A stretch of DNA of 64,000 nucleotides, from NCBI GenBank assembly GCA_022592445.1, contig JABYQR010000012.1:1-64000 (forward strand). The letters run 5' to 3'. The notes beneath the pieces were generated by a model. That model ran no database searches and was not told where the DNA came from. It saw only the letters and a list, made by a program, of their open reading frames with translations. Position 1 is the stretch's first letter, and each line of letters opens with the position of its first letter. The translations under genes and the position numbers were made by a program. Positions 58,034 to 64,000 of this stretch are shown one piece after another. The DNA comes from Cytidiella melzeri. Taxonomy: Eukaryota > Basidiomycota > Agaricomycetes > Polyporales > Irpicaceae.

Positions 58034-59646
58034 TTAGAACGTGGATGCCCAGGTCTGAAGGTCAATGGTCGTGCCTCTGGATTGGTCAATCCATGGATGT
58101 TTCTGTAAAACGCATTTGAATGGTAGGTCTCTGGTCGATTCGAAAATGAACGCACCAAAAGGTTCTTCGGCGTATTTCTCGCATCTACGTCTTTCAACAA
58201 ACAGCTGTCCACGAAGTCTTCAGCCTGACTCGGGAACCGTCCCTCTGGTATCAAACGTGGTGCAGGTTCGTTGACGATGTGCTGCAGCAGCTCGAGAATA
58301 CTCATCGTCATCCCTCCTCCTTGGAGACTGACGCCTTTGCTCTTTCGTCGCTTCTTCTTGTCTCGCTTCTCCTTTTCCGCTGCTTTCTCCGCCTTCATTT
58401 CATCCACGGACCGCATGGTCAAGTTGGTCGGCCGCGCGCCTGGTGACAACGTGCTCTCGAAATCGGAGAGGTCGGAGTCGTCAGATGATGTTTCCGAGAA
58501 GGGGAAACGACCCAGAGCGAGCTCAATAAGTGAGATACCGAGAGACCATACATCGGACTTGACAGTGTACTGTGCACCCTGGATACGTTCAGGCTGCGGA
58601 GGCGTGATACTGATCAGCCTCTCAACAAGCGTCCTTGGAATATTATACTCACACTCATATAGGTAGATGTACCAACAAACGTATCGGCAATGGAGTTGAT
58701 GAGCTCTCCAGAGACCCCAAAGTCGCAGATTTTGATCTGGCCTTTAGAATTGAACAAGATGTTGGACGGTTTGATATCTAGAAAGCAGTGTCAAACGAAC
58801 AGGTCGACGTGATTGGGAGAGAGCTAGAGGCTTACCGCGATGTATTATCCTGTGAACGTCGTACAGATATGTCAAACCCTCCAGCACTGCCAACGCTACC
58901 TTGCCAACCACCTCAATATCAATCGGCCCAATCTTCTTGTATATCCCGTCAAAGGACCCCTTGTCCATGCACTCCATGCATATGCAGATGTTGGGGTCTG
59001 CAATGAACGCGCCAAAGAACGAAATGATGTATTGCGAGTCACAGTCGTGCATGATTTGAAGTTCTCGAAGGATCTGCTTCCTCACAGACGGCTTAGCATC
59101 GATGAGAACGATCTGAGGTGGATGGGCCAGTGTGGTCAATCGGGATGACTTGTGTCGGTGTAAGCAGCAGTAGCAACACACCTTCTTAGCCATAATAGTC
59201 CCTGTAGGAACATGTTCCACTTTCTTTACACTTCCTCCGTTACCCTGACCAAGTTCGTGCAAATCCTTCAAATCTTCGTTCCGGAGATCGCGATAGCTGT
59301 TCTCGGAGTTTATCTCCAGGTTCGCAAGGGTAGAAGAGAGCGTGCTGTGATAGTTGGCCTTGGAGGCAGACGGCACTCCAGTTGCAGGTGCAGAATTAGG
59401 GCCTGCGACCGTCAGTAAGGCAGTGTCCCCTTCTGTGGCAGCGTTGCCGGTCGAAGCGACCTTGGGTGCAGCAAGCTTCATTGGAGGGGGACGTTTCTTG
59501 CCTCGAGTGGCAGGAGCTGGTGCTGCTCGTGTCGCAGCCGGCTGAGGCTCTGGGGCAGGCGTCGTGGGCTTGTTCACATCGAGTTGCAAGGCCTTGAAGT
59601 TTCGCTTCTTACGGATCGGTGCAGCAGCTGGGACGGGAGTCGCCAT
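58034..59646 (-). CDS. MAP kinase kinase, Ste7/MEK type
   Basis: Five exons (59646-59182, 59112-58836, 58777-58653, 58593-58156, 58102-58034), 457 residues. A dual-specificity kinase. Features are the Gly loop ([18 protein letters not shown]), lysine [31 protein letters not shown], the catalytic loop [22 protein letters not shown], and an activation loop with the MAPKK phospho-sites S-x-A-x-T ([20 protein letters not shown]). The C-terminus [20 protein letters not shown] is typical of Ste7 homologues. Between GRFPF and [17 protein letters not shown] there is an insertion of about 70 residues, Ser/Asp-rich then Lys-rich ([17 protein letters not shown]). In fungi this kinase links Ste11 to the Fus3-type MAPK in pheromone response. 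An alternative in-frame ATG lies 42 bp upstream (59688). Confidence 0.92.
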
Positions 59647-60663
59647 AGGTAGGTCTGGAGTCGATGCAGCTGAGCAGCAAGCAATCAATAGGACCTATTT
59701 CCCTGAGCTTTTAGCAGGCTCTGGGATGAAAGTGAGGAGGGACGTCGAATGCAGTCGGGGGTTGGTGGAAGGAGGTTGTGGCCGAACTCATGGCGTCTAT
59801 TAGGCCGCGCCTAAAGAAAGTCTGATCGGAGACAGTCAACCACGGTGGCCCTCTGCCAGTAATGCGAATCGGTGAGCTCCACAACCACTGTCATTTTTCT
59901 TTTGAGAAGCCTAATGGAACGGTATATAGCGTCGTTGTACATTTATTATTCTTTCAGGAGGCTCGAAACACGGCGTGAAAAATGACTGTGAGGTGTCAGT
60001 ATATACCATGTATGATATCGCAAAAATCTACAGCAGTTCTCTTACACACATATATTCTGTTTGCACGCTTCATAGCTCCTTTGCTACGGCTGACAGGCCA
60101 ACGGATATCACGTTTAATACATTTAATAATTTACGGCTTGAACTGGATTGTCGAGGCGCGCTCTCACGCCACAAACGTGCACTTGTCCTCTTTTGCTCAT
60201 TTGATGGCGCCAACAGCACGCGCGCTTCAAGTCTGTCTGTAGTTCAATGTTCTAAATAGCAGGCAGAACGAGACTAGCACGTCCGGTGATGTCGATGAAT
60301 ACGAGTTGAGGCTGGTGCGCAAGACTGAAGATGCATTTTCTGATGTGCTCCTCCCAGTCGCTCACTAGCAGCACTGCTGATATCCATCAGCAATGGTCAA
60401 GTCCTGACGACTCAGAGTTCACTTGAGTGACCTAACGGCTTACTAGTCGGCGTATAGAGCACTTGTGCGTATGTTATTTGCTCCCACTGGTCCAGTAAGC
60501 GCAAAGTCAGCGTGGCAATTCAGTGCCGATAGTTATCCGCTACTTGCAAAGGTTCAAAATTGAAATATGCATGGTTCGCACCGGAGTACGTTTCACACTG
60601 CCTATCAAAAGTAAAAGAATACAAATAAATCAAACAAGTCCCACATGACTTCGTCCGACAAAC
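59647..60663. other. Intergenic
   Basis: Upstream region of the MAPKK gene and 3' flank of APC2. Only short frames (up to 94 codons) with no family features. No RNA gene recognised. Confidence 0.5.
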
Positions 60664-63600
60664 CTATGCCTGAAGCTTCCACATACCATCCCTCACTGTG
60701 ACAAGCCCTTCTCGTCTGGCAGCTTCCATAAACGAGCCGAGCTGGTCGGTCGTCCGGTCGTAACCTGGTGCGAACTTGAGCATCTGTTGAATCCTGTCGA
60801 GAGGGAGGGACCCGAGGTTGCGAAGCATTCCCTCGATGAACTGATACAAGTCTTCAGTGTCACCTCCTATAGCTGGAGCCTAGTCTTGAGGGCTTACCTT
60901 CCAGAATACCTTCATCTGCTCCGCCTGTTGCTGTTGGGCCGTAATGAGAGGTACCTCTTCCTCCACAATCATAGCTAAATACATGACGTCAATGAACGGT
61001 CACAGTCGCAGTGGCAGTCACGTTCAACATCAGTAACGTACCAGTTTGCTTTTGCGCTGTTTTGGACGGCCCCGCCTTCTCAGCGACATTCAAAAGCTTG
61101 AACGTATTCGGGGCATCCTCTTTAATCACGCCAAACTCGACCCACGTCCCAAGAGCCTTCATTGTAGCAGGTCGTTCGATGGAACCTATTGCCTCTACGA
61201 GTTCTTCTGTGGTCCATACACCTGAGACGGGAATGTCAATTTAGTTCTGCATAATATGAAAGGCGACGAATTGCAACCTTTTTGAGAGAAAAGCTCGATT
61301 ATCGCCGCTTCCAGCGGCGGAACGTCCACTGACACCGTCCTGTCATCAAGTTCGACCTCCAGACTGATCGTGCCGAGATGAGACATCCAAACAAGTTTCT
61401 TATCAGGCTTAAACGTTGTGAACTCTTTCTGGTACGCCTCTTGTATCCTGCGATCGCAAGTCAAAGTCAGTTGGCTTTCTCGTCACGGTCATCGAACAAA
61501 TGGACGTACTCCTTGAATTGCCCAGGCATAGCAAAAGTACTCGTTTGCAGAGACGGCCAAAAATGCCGGGAGACGATAGTCGGATGGAGCTGTGCCTGTG
61601 AAACGGTATTTGGCTCAGACGAGAACGGCGAGGACGAGCAAAGTATACTCTGACTGTGGGGGGTTTGTTTTGCGACTGGATGTGCTGATCTATCCTCCTC
61701 GAGTCCGTCATGTCTCGCAGCATGACCTCGCACACTTGTAGCTGAGCCTCTCCGAACCGAATCTTCAACACTTCAATATGACGCCGCTGATTCATTACCA
61801 TGTTCAGCTTGGTCTGCGCATCCAAAAAAGATATCGCTAACCTCTTTTTCGAAATTCCCATCCTTGATTGCCAACAAGCGCTGCGCCAGTAGTACTTGAA
61901 GCTCTTTGATGAACAAGTCTTGCGAGTCGTATATACTGACAAGGGTACTGATAATATCGCTAGGCTTGTTAGTGCGGAAATCTGCAGTTGGACGTCAGCA
62001 CTGAATGCAATAGAATCATGTTTTATGATTACCAGGCCCGGCATCTTGTGGTTCTGGTTCCCAATGAGGGTCAGAGTAGTCGTCCACTTGTACTTGCTGC
62101 AGCGGCTGTACAACATCGTTCTCGTCCATGAGGGAATCTCCGCTCTCATGATCTGAAACTAAGCTGGCGACAACACATCGAATCGTGTCTGGTCGTTCCC
62201 TATACAACAGGATTCCAGCTCAGGAGCCACCCCATGCATAGGCAGTAAACGTCACCGGCCTCAAATATCTCCTAATAGGATCTGCAACCTTGAATAGGAG
62301 TACTCCCTGAGGGTCTATTATCCGTAGGCATTTGATGATGGACACGTATTGCTGGAGAATAAGTTTGGTGTCGGCCCCTGGGTGCAAAAGCCGACGAGCA
62401 TTACTAGACAACGCAATGCATCAGTTGCGAAGGCACATCTCACGAAGAGAGGTATATTAACGCTTTTCGTAGACTTTGCACCAGAGCAGAGCGGTGATCC
62501 ACGCGAGATATGCACGTCTGAGGAGGAGTTATTTAGTTTAGGGATGGAAAAGACAAGAAACGTGACATCCACCTTCAGATCGTCAAGGGCATGCCTGGAA
62601 TCTGGGAAGTCAACAATGATATCGAAGATCTCATTCGTGCTGTTGGGATGGATCAGTAGTTGTACCATTTTTCGACAAATTTTCGCTTACCGTAAGTCGG
62701 CGAGGGTCTTGCATACGTGGTAATCGAGCCGTGTTCCCATCCCGGACAGTAGTGGCCTCGCTTCCTCGACTATATGTCTCTCGTTAGCGCAGGATTACCC
62801 AACACAATGCACATAGCTCACCAGTTTTCGCATACGGAGCATATGGCATAAGCAACCATGGAACAACGTGGCGTGACATCCATTCACGGGCACTTTCCAA
62901 ACACTCTCTATCCCAGACTTTTGCGTAAGTATTCACGATGTACACCTCAATGTGCTCGTAGCAGACACTAGCGATCAGTGATTCGTATCGCTCCGTCATA
63001 CCAAGTTGCTCAAATGCCTGCCACAATGGCTGATCCCACCGATGTGGTGGTGGATTTGTGGGTGGGAATAGTGTGTGCATCCACACAGGAGGCTCTGTAG
63101 CATATTCTGGGTTTAGAGTGGTAGAGACGAGGCTTTTGAAGCCCTGCGAGAATGATCGTGGCAAAACGGAGAAGACGTGGGTTTGGAAACAGGTGGTGAA
63201 TGCGTGTATGACCGTGGCGCCTAATCTGAAGAGACCAATGTCAACACCCGCTTACATGGCAAGTTAGACTGCGTACTCAAGTGAAGGTTGCCATGCTTTG
63301 TGCCAAAGCACAAGTCGAGAAATGCAGCCGGCAATGAAAATAGGATCGGAGGTGGCCTACATGCGGATGGACTAAGAATGGTTAGACAAGTCTCAAAGGC
63401 TTCGCCTACCTCATACTGTCTCATGAGACCCTCGATGTCCTTGGTTATAAGCGGCAGTTGCCGACGCATATCATCTAGTCTCCCCCACGCCATTCCTCAG
63501 CAAAGCCTTGAGAGAAAAGCTTCCTCGAGAACTCACCAAGAAACTCCTCTAGTAACGCAGTAAGCATCTTGCGCTGCGCAATTTTGTCGAATGCAGCGCG

Positions 63601-63897
63601 TATTTGCAGCCTGTCTAGGGGAAAATTGGGAGGTTGAATGCACTGATAACATTACATTTTGCGTAACTTACTGGCTATTGACTTCGACGATGGCTCGTCT
63701 ATGCTTTTGGGGCGGAGAAACTCTTTGGCAACCATCCATGCCTATACTCAGGTGAGCAGCAGCAAATAGCCAGACATAGCATCGCTTACTTCGCTGAATT
63801 TGAGCAAGCCCGTTATCCCTGGTTCATTGCGATTCAGTCGGTTGAAGGATGTTTGCCACTTCTCGGCAACCTGAGACCATAGTTCTGGAGAGCTCAT
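60664..63897 (-). CDS. APC2: Anaphase-promoting complex subunit 2 (cullin-like)
   Basis: A long minus-strand gene with many introns, starting at 63897 (MSSPELWSQVAEKWQTSF) and ending at 60664. APC2 is the cullin subunit that, with APC11, forms the catalytic core of the cell-cycle ubiquitin ligase. Recognisable pieces in order: FETCLTIL and ILFSLPAAFLDLCFGTK; the N-terminal repeats (ERYESLIASVCYEHIEVYIV); RRLLHPGADTKLILQQYVSI and IKCLRIIDPQGVLLFKV; DFRTNKPSD-type and LQVLLAQRLL stretches; the cullin block with RHIEVLKIRFGEAQLQVCEV and MLRDMTDSRRIDQHI; then LHPTIVSRHFWPSL, KLVWMSHLGTISLEVEL and the winged-helix end MYQFIEGMLRNLGSLPLDRI...FMEAARREGLVTVRDGMWKL. I did not fix every splice site, so length is not stated exactly; no stop or frameshift inside exons was noticed. 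Confidence 0.9.
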
Positions 63898-64000
63898 TCT
63901 TCAAATTCAAATGGAAAAAATATACGTCCCGCTACGGAATGAAAAGCAAGGATGTCAGAAGGAGGATGAAGGTCGGCAAGGCCTAAGAAACGCGTCGAGA

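Overview
The window looks like nuclear DNA of a basidiomycete fungus, most likely an agaricomycete (wood- or litter-inhabiting mushroom). The evidence is the gene style: almost every gene is cut by many 45-70 nt GT-AG introns, exons go down to 5-14 nt, and genes are packed on both strands. The families also fit: a DUF6533-type membrane protein, a CaaX pheromone precursor, a BTB protein of fungal type, an atypical Cys/His zinc-finger pair and a TAP-like hydrolase. Genes were read by translating both strands and joining exons wherever splice sites, reading phase and family conservation agreed. No database search was possible.

Layout. 1-810: 5' end of a Ty1/copia LTR retrotransposon, running off the left edge (minus strand). 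811-10438: gene-poor accessory DNA holding one DUF6533 membrane-protein gene (minus), a secreted two-domain cysteine-rich protein (minus), and more than 5 kb with no gene I could read. 10439-14865: a YTH-domain m6A-reader-like protein (plus). 14866-19088: mostly empty, with a frameshifted pseudogene near 18.3 kb. 19089-27091: carnitine acetyltransferase (minus), phosducin-like protein (plus), zinc-finger protein 1 (plus), mitochondrial ribosomal protein mS41 (plus). 27872-43518: tRNA-Glu, MON1, a BTB protein, guanine deaminase, NAD(P)HX epimerase, zinc-finger protein 2, a SNIP1-like FHA protein, dienelactone hydrolase and ORC6. 43564-44136: a pogo-type MITE. 44239-56192: an EBP-type sterol isomerase, a broken copy and then an intact copy of a TAP-like hydrolase, a class I sirtuin, an S1/P1 nuclease and a 3beta-HSD/sterol dehydrogenase. 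57160-63897: a lipopeptide pheromone precursor, a Ste7-type MAP kinase kinase and the APC2 subunit of the anaphase-promoting complex.

How the genes relate. Most are unlinked housekeeping genes: vesicle traffic (MON1), ribosome (mS41), replication and cell cycle (ORC6, APC2), RNA (YTH, SNIP1), metabolite repair (NAXE), purine salvage (guanine deaminase), and acyl or sterol metabolism (carnitine acetyltransferase, EBP, 3beta-HSD). Functionally linked neighbours are few. The most striking pair is the tiny -CVIA pheromone precursor lying tail-to-tail, 766 bp away, with the MAPKK that in fungi relays the pheromone signal. Guanine deaminase/NAXE and MON1/BTB are divergent pairs sharing 205-226 bp promoters.

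The most unusual features are the microexons (5 and 7 nt in the S1/P1 nuclease at its zinc-ligand positions; 8 and 10 nt in the sirtuin), the dual mitochondrial/peroxisomal signals of the carnitine acetyltransferase, the YTH domain split by about 200 disordered residues, and the internally deleted hydrolase paralogue.
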